NCBI GenBank assembly: GCA_022825675.1
Contig: JAJDWK010000053.1
Span: 1 to 54,908 of the forward strand
Source: Anaerolineae bacterium
Lineage (GTDB): Bacteria > Chloroflexota > Anaerolineae > Aggregatilineales > Phototrophicaceae
DNA length: 54,908 bases
Direction: 5' to 3'
The notes beneath the pieces are model-generated. The model did not search any database. It saw only the letters and a program-made list of their open reading frames with translations, and had not been told where the DNA came from. Made by a program: the position numbers and the translations under genes. Each line of letters begins with the position of its first letter. The stretch's first letter is position 1. This document shows, one piece after another, positions 33,542-41,313 of the stretch.

Positions 33542-33763
33542 TCATCCTTCTGCTAGATGTGTACAGTATGCAACAACGCTATTGTATTGGGACTTTTCTA
33601 CAACATCCACAGCGAAAGATATGGAATTTACGCGCCGTTTTCTGTGAGTTTTCACCAAAGGCTGCCAGCGCCGCTGTCGCTGCCGCGCCTGCCTTTGTCT
33701 AGGGCAAGCAGACCCTGGGCATCGGGGGGAAAAGCCTGGCGCGCCCGCGCCCGCGCCTGCTAG

Positions 33764-33769
33764 TATAAT
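33764..33769 (+). promoter_or_regulatory. -10 box of the glutamine cyclotransferase gene
   Basis: A consensus TATAAT stands about 40 bp before the TTG start at 33809. No good -35 is seen in the GC-rich sequence upstream. The rest of the 33542-33808 gap holds no gene. Confidence 0.45.
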
Positions 33770-33808
33770 GCTCGTCGCCTACGCTAACCATTTGAGGGAT
33801 CGCCCGAC

Positions 33809-34591
33809 TTGAAACGCCTATTGCTGCTCTTCCTATTTGTATTCCCGCTGCAGCCGCTGCAAGCGCAGCCGCCGCCAGCGCCTATCTGGACGCCGATTGT
33901 CATCAACACTTTCCCGCACGATGCCGCCGCTTTCACCCAGGGCTTGCTCTGGGCGGATGGCGCGCTCTACGAAAGCACCGGGCTTTGGGGGCAATCCAGC
34001 TTGCGCCGCGTTGAGCTGGAAACGGGCGTGCCCACCAAGCTGCTGCCGCTCGCTGATGACTATTTCGCCGAAGGCTTGGAGCGCGTTGGCGACCGCCTTA
34101 TCCAACTGACATGGCAGGCCGGGCGCGCCTTTGTTTACGATTTTGCCAGCTTTGAACTGCTGGATACGCTCGACTACGCCGGCGAGGGCTGGGGGCTTTG
34201 TTATGATGGCCGCTACCTTTTCATGAGCGATGGCAGCCCCTACCTGTCCATCCGCGATGCCGAGAGCTTCGCGCTGATTTTCCGCGGCGCTGTCACCTTG
34301 AATGGCGAGCTGCTGCCGCCGCAGCTGCTCAATGAGCTTGAATGCGTCGGCGAGCATATCTACGCCAACGCCTGGAATACCGATTACATCTTTGTCATCG
34401 ACAAACTCAACGGCGCTGTAACCGCGTTGATAGACGCCTCGGGATTATTGTCGGAAGCCGAACGCGCCGCTCTCAGCCCGGGCAGTGTGCTCAATGGCAT
34501 CGCCTGGAACCCCGAGAGCGAGACCTTCTACATCACCGGCAAGAATTGGCACAAGCTCTTTGAAGTTGTCTTCGCGCCCAGCGAGCGCTAG
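33809..34591 (+). CDS. Secreted glutaminyl-peptide cyclotransferase (glutamine cyclotransferase family)
   Basis: This 260-aa protein has a signal peptide (LLLLFLFVFPLQPLQA, cleavage near LQA-Q). The five-bladed beta-propeller family signature is FPHDAAAFTQGLLWADGALYESTGLWGQSSLRR; later blocks NELECVGEHIYANAWNTDYI and VLNGIAWNPESETFYITGKNW are also diagnostic. The enzyme cyclises N-terminal Gln to pyroglutamate on exported peptides. The start is TTG at 33809 with GAGGG about 11 nt upstream. Confidence 0.93.
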   Translation: MKRLLLLFLFVFPLQPLQAQPPPAPIWTPIVINTFPHDAAAFTQGLLWADGALYESTGLWGQSSLRRVELETGVPTKLLPLADDYFAEGLERVGDRLIQLTWQAGRAFVYDFASFELLDTLDYAGEGWGLCYDGRYLFMSDGSPYLSIRDAESFALIFRGAVTLNGELLPPQLLNELECVGEHIYANAWNTDYIFVIDKLNGAVTALIDASGLLSEAERAALSPGSVLNGIAWNPESETFYITGKNWHKLFEVVFAPSER

Positions 34592-34624
34592 CCTCGTCTC
34601 TTCGAATCTCTAACATTTCTCTTA

Positions 34625-34652
34625 TAGACAGCGGGGCGGAAACCGGTATAGT
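34625..34652 (+). promoter_or_regulatory. Promoter of marR-ABC operon
   Basis: -35 TAGACA (34625-34630) and -10 TATAGT (34647-34652) are separated by 16 bp. The expected start of transcription falls at or within a few bases of the ATG at 34659, so the mRNA may be leaderless. Confidence 0.55.
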
Positions 34653-34678
34653 TCATATATGGATAATTCATATATGAA
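34652..34678. promoter_or_regulatory. Candidate MarR operator: repeated TTCATATAT with palindrome
   Basis: TTCATATAT occurs at 34652-34660 and again inside the perfect 12-bp palindrome TTCATATATGAA at 34667-34678. The pair straddles the expected transcription start and first codons of the regulator gene, consistent with autorepression. Confidence 0.5.
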
Positions 34679-35171
34679 TGAATGTGACTCACGCGCATTT
34701 GGCGAAGCGCAGACTTTCGAAGAGCAATTCTTCCAGCTCATGGCGGGCATCAACCGCCAGTTGCGCCAGCTTTCAGACCAGCAGTTGGTGCAAGAGTGCG
34801 TCAGCCCGGCGCAGCTTTTCTTTCTCAAGCGGCTGCATGACGCTGGCGCGCCGCAGCCGGTCAGCTTTTTTGCCGAGGGGCATTTTTCCAGCCGCTCCAA
34901 CGCCAGCCAGATGATCGACCGCCTGCAAGCCGAGGGCTTGGTGCAGCGGCAGGGCAACCCGCAGGACCGCCGCAGCGTTTTGGTGCGCCTGACGGAACTT
35001 GGCGCCCAGCGGCTGCGGGAGGGGCATGCCCAGCACCTCAGCCTGGCACAGGCGCTCTTCGCGCCCCTCAGCCCCGCGGAGCGGGAGAATACCCTGCACT
35101 CCCTGCGCCGTGTCCTGGGCTTGCTCGAGAGCTTCCAGGCGCAGAGACGCGAGAAGCCGGCGGGAACCTGA
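34659..35171 (+). CDS. MarR-family transcriptional regulator
   Basis: This 170-aa protein has a winged helix-turn-helix: the recognition region SRSNASQMIDRLQAEGLVQR is followed by the wing NPQDRRSVLVRLTELG. Helical dimerisation segments lie at both ends. MarR proteins respond to small aromatic or toxic compounds and often control an adjacent exporter, here the ABC pair downstream. ATG 34659 or ATG 34674 may be the start; neither has a Shine-Dalgarno, in keeping with a leaderless transcript. Confidence 0.93.
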   Translation: MDNSYMNECDSRAFGEAQTFEEQFFQLMAGINRQLRQLSDQQLVQECVSPAQLFFLKRLHDAGAPQPVSFFAEGHFSSRSNASQMIDRLQAEGLVQRQGNPQDRRSVLVRLTELGAQRLREGHAQHLSLAQALFAPLSPAERENTLHSLRRVLGLLESFQAQRREKPAGT

Positions 35172-35224
35172 GCTGGCAAAATTTCTACTCCCGATACCAC
35201 ATTCAAAGTATGGAGGAATGCACA

Positions 35225-36220
35225 GTGTCCAATACTCACAGCATCATCGCCGAAGAAGTGTATAAACATTTCGGAAGTGTCAAAGCCTTGGACGGCGTGT
35301 CCATCAGCGGGGAGACGGGAAAGGTGCTGGGCTTGCTCGGTCCTAATGGCGCGGGCAAAACCACGCTGGTGCGCATCCTCGCGACTTTGCTCAAGCCGGA
35401 CCGGGGCAATGTGCGCGTTGATGGCATCGATGTCCTGCGCCACAAGCAGCAAGTGCGCGAGATTATCGGCTTGGCCGGGCAATATACGGCGGTTGACGAG
35501 ATCCTCACCGGGCGCGAAAATCTGGTGATGGTCAGCCGGCTCTATCACCTGCCGCGGGCGCAAGCCCGGCTGCGCGCGGCGGAACTGCTGCGGCAGTTTG
35601 ACCTGATTGACGCTGCCGACCGCCCGGTCAAGACTTACTCCGGCGGCATGCGGCGGCGGCTTGATCTGGCTGCCAGCATCGTCGCCCGCCCCAATATCCT
35701 CTTCCTTGATGAGCCGACCACGGGCTTGGACCCGCGCACGCGCATCGCCATGTGGGATACCATCCGCACCCTCGTCTCGGATGGCGCCACCCTGCTGCTG
35801 ACCACGCAATACCTGGAAGAAGCTGATGAACTCGCGGATAAAATTGTCGTGCTTGACCACGGCAAGGTCATCGCCGAAGGCACTTCTGATGAGCTCAAAG
35901 CGAATATGGCGGCGGACTTCATCGATATCACTGTCGCCAACCCGGAAGACACCAATAAAGCCTCACAGCTGCTGCAAGTTTTGAGCAGCGAAAGCCCGCA
36001 TACCGACGAGCGGCGCGGCTCCATCAGCATCGCTGTGGAAAGCGGCGCGCAAAGCATCGCCGAAGTTGTGCGCCTGCTGGATGGCGAAGCCGTCAGCATC
36101 GCCGAGCTTAACCTGCGCCGCCCCTCGCTCAACGATGTCTTCTTGAGCATCACCGGCGAAGAAATCGTCGAAGAAGAAGCCAAGCCCAAGCGCCGCGGTT
36201 TCGGACGCCGCAGCGCCTAG
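35225..36220 (+). CDS. ABC exporter ATPase (DrrA/daunorubicin-resistance type)
   Basis: This 331-aa ATPase has Walker A GPNGAGKTT, signature YSGGMRRRLDLA, Walker B ILFLDEPTTGLD and the H-loop region replaced by LLLTTQYLEEAD, the TTQYL form typical of DrrA-type exporters. The C-terminal extension (about residues 220-331) also fits this group. It powers the next gene's permease. The start is taken as GTG 35225 because GGAGGA is 6-8 nt upstream; an ATG at 35210 overlaps the ribosome site and is less likely. Confidence 0.93.
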   Translation: MSNTHSIIAEEVYKHFGSVKALDGVSISGETGKVLGLLGPNGAGKTTLVRILATLLKPDRGNVRVDGIDVLRHKQQVREIIGLAGQYTAVDEILTGRENLVMVSRLYHLPRAQARLRAAELLRQFDLIDAADRPVKTYSGGMRRRLDLAASIVARPNILFLDEPTTGLDPRTRIAMWDTIRTLVSDGATLLLTTQYLEEADELADKIVVLDHGKVIAEGTSDELKANMAADFIDITVANPEDTNKASQLLQVLSSESPHTDERRGSISIAVESGAQSIAEVVRLLDGEAVSIAELNLRRPSLNDVFLSITGEEIVEEEAKPKRRGFGRRSA

Positions 36221-36264
36221 CCCGGCTGTCTTTGCCAGCCCTTAGCCAAGCGGAGGAAAACTCT

Positions 36265-37098
36265 ATGTCTCAGTATTCTGCCAGCGCCGCCCTCGTCCCG
36301 GGCAGCAGCCACAGCAGCGCCTTCCAGCGCTTTCTGTGGAATTTCAGCGATACCTTTGTGGTGATGCGCCGCAATCTCTATGCCTATCAGCGGCAGCCGG
36401 AGCTGCTGGTTTTCGCCACCATCCAGCCCGTGATTTTCCTGCTGCTCTTCACCTATGTCTTCGGCGGCGCCATCAGCTTCTCTACGGGCGGCGATTACAT
36501 CAATTTCCTGCTGCCGGGCATCATCATCCAGACGATCCTCTTCGCCTCCGCCAATACCACTGTTGGCTTGTCGGTTGATTTGTCCAAGGGCATCATCGAC
36601 CGCTTTCGTTCGCTGCCGATGTCGCGGGCGGCGGTGCTCGCCGGGCGCACCAGCGCCGATACCCTGCGCGGCTTGTTCACCGTGCTCATCATGATTGTCG
36701 CCGGCTATATCATCGGCTTCCGCTTTGAAGATTGGGGCAGCGGCATCATGGGCTTGGCGCTGGCGGTGGCATTTGGCTACGCCGTAACCTGGATTTCCGC
36801 CACTATCGGCCTCTTCGTCAAAGACCCCGAGGCGGCGCAGGTGGCGGGCTTCATCTGGCTCTTCCCGCTGACATTCGCCAGTTCCATCTTTGTGCCGACT
36901 CAAACGATGACTTCCGAATGGCTGCGTACTTTCGCCGAAAATCAGCCGGTCAGCGTCATCGCCAACACCGTGCGCGATTTGATGACCGGCACCGTCAATC
37001 CAGACGAAATTGCGCTCTCGCTGCTGTGGATCGCCGGGATTGTGGCGGTCTTCCTGCCGATGGCGGTCTGGCGATATGCGCGGGTGGCATCGCGTTAG
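36265..37098 (+). CDS. ABC-2 type exporter permease (DrrB type)
   Basis: This 277-aa integral membrane protein has six predicted membrane segments and the ABC-2 signature in the region SKGIIDRFRSLPMSRAAVLAGRTSADTLR. It also has YINFLLPGIIIQTILFAS and FVPTQTMTSEWLRTFAENQPVS, typical of DrrB. With the preceding ATPase it forms an efflux pump, probably for a drug or lipid. ATG 36265 has GGAGG 8 nt upstream. Confidence 0.92.
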   Translation: MSQYSASAALVPGSSHSSAFQRFLWNFSDTFVVMRRNLYAYQRQPELLVFATIQPVIFLLLFTYVFGGAISFSTGGDYINFLLPGIIIQTILFASANTTVGLSVDLSKGIIDRFRSLPMSRAAVLAGRTSADTLRGLFTVLIMIVAGYIIGFRFEDWGSGIMGLALAVAFGYAVTWISATIGLFVKDPEAAQVAGFIWLFPLTFASSIFVPTQTMTSEWLRTFAENQPVSVIANTVRDLMTGTVNPDEIALSLLWIAGIVAVFLPMAVWRYARVASR

Positions 37099-37120
37099 CG
37101 CTGTGCCGCAAATCAAAAAA

Positions 37121-37152
37121 AGCCTCGCTAGACGCGGGGCTTTTTCTTTTTT
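37121..37152 (+). terminator. Rho-independent terminator after the ABC exporter operon
   Basis: AGCCTCGC and GCGGGGCT form an 8-bp stem (one T-G pair) with a 5-nt loop, followed by TTTTTCTTTTTT. Confidence 0.85.
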
Positions 37153-37168
37153 CACAGGTTAATGTTGC

Positions 37169-37507
37169 CTATTCTCGGACAAAACCCATTGGCGGTTTGT
37201 AGTCTACTTCCAGGTGCTTGATAATGGCGTCAAGCCGCATCGTATTCGCCTGTACGAGTTTCGCCAGCTCCAGCAGCAACTCTCGGTTGGCTTGTATCGC
37301 TATACGATTTTCTTCTATGGCTTTGCGATTTTCTTGTATCGCTATACGATTTTCTTGTATCGCTATACGATTTTCTTCAACCTGACCGCTCAATTCCTGG
37401 AAAGCGGCATTAAACTTGTCTAAGCCATTCAATACCCTGTTATGCGCTTTGCGCATGGCTATGTATTCACTCTCTATCCGCTCAAACCGTAGATCTTCGG
37501 TGATCAT
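37169..37507 (-). CDS. Small coiled-coil protein with perfect heptad repeats
   Basis: This 112-aa protein consists of an N-terminal helix (RFERIESEYIAMRKAHNRVLNGLDKFN) and then tandem heptads of the form ENRIAIQ, ENRKAIE and ANRELLL, ending with hydrophobic LLELAKLV. It should form a trimeric or dimeric coiled coil. No membrane or signal segment is seen. The repeat DNA is nearly identical from unit to unit. The ATG at 37507 has a GGAGGAAAGAAGG run upstream. Similar heptad proteins occur beside mobile or restriction genes in other bacteria, but the role is unknown. Confidence 0.72.
   Translation of the reverse strand: MITEDLRFERIESEYIAMRKAHNRVLNGLDKFNAAFQELSGQVEENRIAIQENRIAIQENRKAIEENRIAIQANRELLLELAKLVQANTMRLDAIIKHLEVDYKPPMGFVRE
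37287..37377. repeat. 21-bp tandem repeats (about four units) in the coiled-coil gene
   Basis: Units of the form CGATTTTCTTGTATCGCTATA recur in phase with the heptads. Two adjacent units are identical. Such arrays can change copy number by slippage without breaking the frame. Confidence 0.85.
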
Positions 37508-37633
37508 ATCGCCTTCTTTCCTCCGCCAATGTATCTGCTTAAATGCGTTTGCGGACTATGATGCATAAGTTTACACTAAGTTTATCTCATATCAAAATGA
37601 GAAGCAAACGAAGTGCATTCCGAGGCAGGTCAA

Positions 37634-37750
37634 TTGCATCAAATCCATTTAACGGCGATTGCCGCGCAATTATAGCGATATGTAGGGCAACTCTGTGAGT
37701 TGCCCACGAAAATTGCTTTTTTATTGAGGCGTTTCGGCGAAACTCCCCTA
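37634..37750. repeat. 53-bp dispersed repeat copy 2 and adjoining hairpins
   Basis: 37634-37686 is the inverted partner of 14069-14121 (one mismatch). It is followed by a perfect 9-bp hairpin GGGCAACTC/GAGTTGCCC (37685-37705) and by GTTTC/GAAAC (37731-37743) with CCCCTAC. The 37508-37922 gap holds only these repeats, a CACAAAGACACAATGG-type fragment near 37790, and the upstream region of the lactonase gene. Confidence 0.85.
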
Positions 37751-37922
37751 CATCGAGTCCATTTTGCGGATTTATTGGATTATCTTTCTGTCCATTGTGT
37801 CTTTGTGGTGAAGAATAATTTGACGCATTTGCCCCGGCCCCGCCGCCAAGCCGCTAGCCATTCCCGCAGCGCTAGGCTACACTTACCTCCTATCCTTAGA
37901 AGAATAGCGCAAAGGATGCGCC

Positions 37923-38981
37923 ATGACCAAGAACCTCGTCTATATCGCCAACGGCGGCGCGGGACCCTGCGGCATCACCATCGCCGAGCTTGATGCTGCC
38001 AATGCCCGGCTCATCATCCGCGAGCAGCTGAGCGACATCAGCGAATGCCACTACCTCAATCCCCACCCCAACGGGCGCTTCCTGCTCGCCACCACCATGG
38101 ACGATGGCGTGCAAGTTGTCTCCTACGCCATTGAAGGGGACGGGGGGCTGCGGCGCGTCAACAGCCAGCCGGCGGCTGGCACCTCGCCCGCGTATGTCGC
38201 GGTTGATGCCAGCGGGCAAAATGTATTGCTCGTCAACTATGTCAACGCGGGCGCGCGCGGCAATATCCGCGTCTATCCGTTGGCGGAAAACGGCGCGATT
38301 GGCGAGCACAGCGAACATATCGAAATTGATGACGCTACCGGACCCAACCCCGAGCGCCAGGATGTTTCCCACCCGCACATGATTGTAACAACGCCCGACA
38401 ATCGCTTGGCGGTCGTGCCCGATTTGGGCACGGACAGGGTCTATCTCTATGCGCTGGACGCCGCCGGCAAGCTAAACCTGGCACAGTCGCTGGAATTGCC
38501 CGGCGGCGCGGGACCGCGTCATGTCGCCTTTCACCCCAGCTTGCCGCTTATGTATGTCATCAACGAGCTGGATTCCACGCTGGCGACCTTCGCTTATGCT
38601 GACGACGACAACTGGACGCGGCTCTCGGTCGAATCGACAATGCCGCGATATTATGTCCAGCCGGCGAGCCGACCCAATACCTGCGCTGATGTGCACGTCC
38701 ACCCGAACGGCAAATTTCTTTACGGCAGCAATCGCGGGCACGATTCCATCGTCATTTATGCCCTGGACGACGCCGGCTTGCCGCGCCTGCTGGCTTATGA
38801 AGCGACGCGAGGCGCTTGGCCCCGCGCCTTCATGATTGACGCCAGCGGCGAATTCCTGGTGGTCGGCAACCGCCACAGCGATAATGCGGCGGTCTTTTCG
38901 ATTGATGCCGCCAGCGGGCGGCTCATCTTCCGCTCCTCCGTGACGATGACGGCGCCCATCGCCTTCAAAATGCTGGCATAG
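37923..38981 (+). CDS. Lactonase family protein (6-phosphogluconolactonase-type beta-propeller)
   Basis: This 352-aa cytoplasmic protein has repeating blade motifs such as YIANGGAG, ECHYLNPHPNGRFLLAT, SPAYVAVDASGQNVLLVNY, DVSHPHMIVTTPDNRLAVVPDLGTDRVYLY, GAGPRHVAFHPSLPLMYVINEL and DVHVHPNGKFLYGSNRGHDSI. This is the seven-bladed propeller of the Pgl/YbhE lactonases. It may hydrolyse 6-phosphogluconolactone, feeding gnd (14210), or another sugar lactone. ATG 37923 has AAAGGA 6 nt upstream. An epimerase follows 6 bp later. Confidence 0.92.
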   Translation: MTKNLVYIANGGAGPCGITIAELDAANARLIIREQLSDISECHYLNPHPNGRFLLATTMDDGVQVVSYAIEGDGGLRRVNSQPAAGTSPAYVAVDASGQNVLLVNYVNAGARGNIRVYPLAENGAIGEHSEHIEIDDATGPNPERQDVSHPHMIVTTPDNRLAVVPDLGTDRVYLYALDAAGKLNLAQSLELPGGAGPRHVAFHPSLPLMYVINELDSTLATFAYADDDNWTRLSVESTMPRYYVQPASRPNTCADVHVHPNGKFLYGSNRGHDSIVIYALDDAGLPRLLAYEATRGAWPRAFMIDASGEFLVVGNRHSDNAAVFSIDAASGRLIFRSSVTMTAPIAFKMLA

Positions 38982-38987
38982 CGGCTG

Positions 38988-40007
38988 ATGCGCGTACTCA
39001 TCACGGGCGGGGCAGGGCTGGTCGGCAGCCCTGTCAGCCGCCGTATTGCCGAGCTGGGCTGGGACGGGCGCATCATCGGCATTGATGCTGATTGCCCGCC
39101 GCTGGGGCTGCCCTATGCGCAATGCGACATCCGCGATGCCGCCGCGCTGGCGCGGCATGTCGCCGGCTGTGATGCGATTGTGCACCTGGCGGCGATTCCC
39201 TCAACCCGCAGCCACCCCAATCCCGAAATCTTTGATGTTAATGTCGCGGGAACCTATACGGTCTTTGAAGCGGCGGCGTGCGCTGGCGTCAAGCGCATCA
39301 TACAAGCCAGCTCCATCAACGCTGTCGGCGGCTTCTGGGGCTGTGACGACCGCCGCTATGACTATTTCCCGCTGGATGAAGACTTGCCCTGCCACACGAC
39401 CGATGTCTACTCGTTTTCCAAGCAAATGGTGGAAGACATCGCCGAGTATTATTGGCGGCGCGCTGGCATCAGCAGCGTCTCTTTTCGGCTGCCGGCGGTT
39501 TTGAACGACGCAATCATCGCCGAGCGCCAAATGCCCCAAAGCCTGATGCGGCGGCGCGAGCAGCTGGAGGCATTCTTGCGCCAGCCCCCGCGCCTGCGGG
39601 AAGCGCGCTTGGCAGCAGCGCGCGAGCGCGCGCAGGCGCTGCGGACGCGGCACATCATGGAGTTCGACGCTGTGCAGCGGGGCGACTTTGAACGGGAAGC
39701 GCCGCCGGACGATTGGCTCTTCGCCGCATGTTTCTACGACCGCTTCAACTTCTGGACCTTCATCCACACCGATGACTCGACCCAAGCCTTCGAGAAAGCG
39801 TTGACCGCCGACTATGAAGGCGCGCATCCGCTTTTTGTCAACAGCGACCGCAATTCCCTGCGCTTCGATATCGAAACGCTGCTGCGAATGTTTTATCCAG
39901 AAGTTACGAAACGGGTCGAAGCGCTGCCCGGCGACCGCAGCCCCGTCAGCATTAAACGCGCCCGCGCCTTGCTGGGCTTTGAGCCGCGCGTGCGTTCGCT
40001 TCTGTGA
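38988..40007 (+). CDS. NAD-dependent epimerase/dehydratase (uronate dehydrogenase-like)
   Basis: This 339-aa extended SDR has TGGAGLVGSPV at the N-terminus, the HLAAIPS block, SSINAVGG and a catalytic Tyr/Lys in VYSFSKQM. The HLAA-P...HP pattern and overall shape recall uronate dehydrogenases and related epimerases. An unusual charged helical insertion (about residues 195-235, rich in Arg, Glu and Ala) is present. It is co-transcribed with the lactonase, which would fit a dehydrogenase-lactonase pair acting on a sugar or uronate; this is inference. Confidence 0.86.
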   Translation: MRVLITGGAGLVGSPVSRRIAELGWDGRIIGIDADCPPLGLPYAQCDIRDAAALARHVAGCDAIVHLAAIPSTRSHPNPEIFDVNVAGTYTVFEAAACAGVKRIIQASSINAVGGFWGCDDRRYDYFPLDEDLPCHTTDVYSFSKQMVEDIAEYYWRRAGISSVSFRLPAVLNDAIIAERQMPQSLMRRREQLEAFLRQPPRLREARLAAARERAQALRTRHIMEFDAVQRGDFEREAPPDDWLFAACFYDRFNFWTFIHTDDSTQAFEKALTADYEGAHPLFVNSDRNSLRFDIETLLRMFYPEVTKRVEALPGDRSPVSIKRARALLGFEPRVRSLL

Positions 40008-40046
40008 ATCGCCCCTTGATGCGAGCGAAAATTCGCCAGTCCCTTT

Positions 40047-41147
40047 TCAGTCGGCGTATTGCCCGCTGCTGAAGACATAGACCTGGTTGAGGGTTTCGCC
40101 ATTTGCGCGCGGGGCGGTGCCCGCCGTCCATTCAAAGAGCCAGCGCGCATCGCTGACGCTTACATTGACGCAGCCGTGGCTGTGGCGGTAGCCGAAGCTG
40201 TCGTGCCAATAGGTGCCATGGAAGCCAATCGCGCCGTCAAAATACAGCACCCAGGGCACACGCTGCAAGGCATAGGCATCGGGTTGATCTTGCGCGCCGA
40301 CCATGCTGTCGCTCGTAAGCCGCGCCCAAATCTCAAAGATGCCCTCTTCTGTCGACCAATCGGGCAAGCCGCTGGATATCAAAGTCGCGAAGACGGGCAT
40401 ACCGTCTTCGTAGGCGATGAGCGTCTGCTCGAAGAGATCAACCGCCAGCCAGCGTCCAGTTACTCCCGCCGGTGCCGAGACTGGCGCGACCTTCGCCAGG
40501 AATTCTTGGCGTATCCATTGCTGCGGTCCAATGAGATACCAAATTCTGCCGTCGCCAGCCCGCGCGCTTGCGAAGATATTGACGAGCTGATAGCGCCGCG
40601 TGATGTAGCCGCTGTCGGCGCTGGGCGGGGCACCCGGCTTCAGGGACGCGTAGATGCCCGTGCGGTCGAGGATGATGGCGAATGGCTGCGTCCAGCCAGC
40701 CGGCAGCAAGTGCCCGCGGAAGCGCGATGGGCGCGCGCGTGTGGCATCGTCCCGGCGCAGCCACTCGCCGCCCGCGCGCTGGAGCCAGCCATCGACGCTG
40801 GTATCAACCGCCCGGATATAGTTGAATCCCGCCGCCATCTCGCCGATGGCAGCGCCGCCAGGCGCATCATACAACAGCGCTCCTTCTGGTCCCACGCGCC
40901 AATAGCTGGCTCGTTCTAAAGTGTAAGAATCATGCGGGATGGCGCTCAGCCGCGGCGCGGGGAAAGCCAGCATCATGGCGAGGCAATCAGCGCTGTTTGC
41001 CGCCGCCAGCGCCAGCGCCAGGTCAGTGTTGTCTGCCGCGGCGCAGACGGCGGGGTCATAGCGCGCCGGCGGCGTCGTGACATCGGCAGTGACGGTCGCG
41101 ACCGCGCAAAGCAAGAGGATGATGAAGGCAGGGGCAAGGCGCGTCAT
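40047..41147 (-). CDS. Secreted L,D-transpeptidase (YkuD domain)
   Basis: This 366-aa protein has a signal peptide (LAPAFIILLLCAVATVTA). An SH3-like region lies in the middle (YWRVGPEGALLYDAPGGAAIG, QLVNIFASARAGDGRIWYLIG), then a C-terminal YkuD domain. The catalytic motif is intact: HGTYWHDSFGYRHSHGCVNVS with nucleophile C326. It cross-links peptidoglycan (3-3 bonds) or anchors proteins to it. The ATG 41147 has GGAG 5 nt upstream; the frame is open further upstream but enters the hemC promoter region. Confidence 0.93.
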   Translation of the reverse strand: MTRLAPAFIILLLCAVATVTADVTTPPARYDPAVCAAADNTDLALALAAANSADCLAMMLAFPAPRLSAIPHDSYTLERASYWRVGPEGALLYDAPGGAAIGEMAAGFNYIRAVDTSVDGWLQRAGGEWLRRDDATRARPSRFRGHLLPAGWTQPFAIILDRTGIYASLKPGAPPSADSGYITRRYQLVNIFASARAGDGRIWYLIGPQQWIRQEFLAKVAPVSAPAGVTGRWLAVDLFEQTLIAYEDGMPVFATLISSGLPDWSTEEGIFEIWARLTSDSMVGAQDQPDAYALQRVPWVLYFDGAIGFHGTYWHDSFGYRHSHGCVNVSVSDARWLFEWTAGTAPRANGETLNQVYVFSSGQYAD

Positions 41148-41236
41148 GCTGGCTCCAGAGCTTCGGTGGTGGCTGAGGACAGCGAGATTGTACGCGAAAT
41201 TGCCGCTAAAGGCGATACTGTATGCAGGACTGACAA

Positions 41237-41264
41237 TTGCCATACGGCGGGACGGCGGCATACT
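41237..41264 (+). promoter_or_regulatory. Predicted promoter of hemCD
   Basis: TTGCCA (41237-41242) and CATACT (41259-41264) are 16 bp apart in the divergent gap between the transpeptidase and hemC. They stand about 50 bp before the hemC start. Confidence 0.42.
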
Positions 41265-41313
41265 ATTAGCGGAAGCATCGGCACTTTCAAATTGAGATTG
41301 GGACGGCGCTGGC

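Noticed and set aside
32078..33556. A 492-codon open frame on the plus strand opposite glnA
   Set aside because: Composition is that of antisense GC-rich DNA and glnA is fully conserved on the other strand; a common artefact.
37700..37993. A 97-codon frame in the repeat-rich gap before the lactonase
   Set aside because: It runs through dispersed repeats and into the lactonase gene in another frame; no protein-like pattern.
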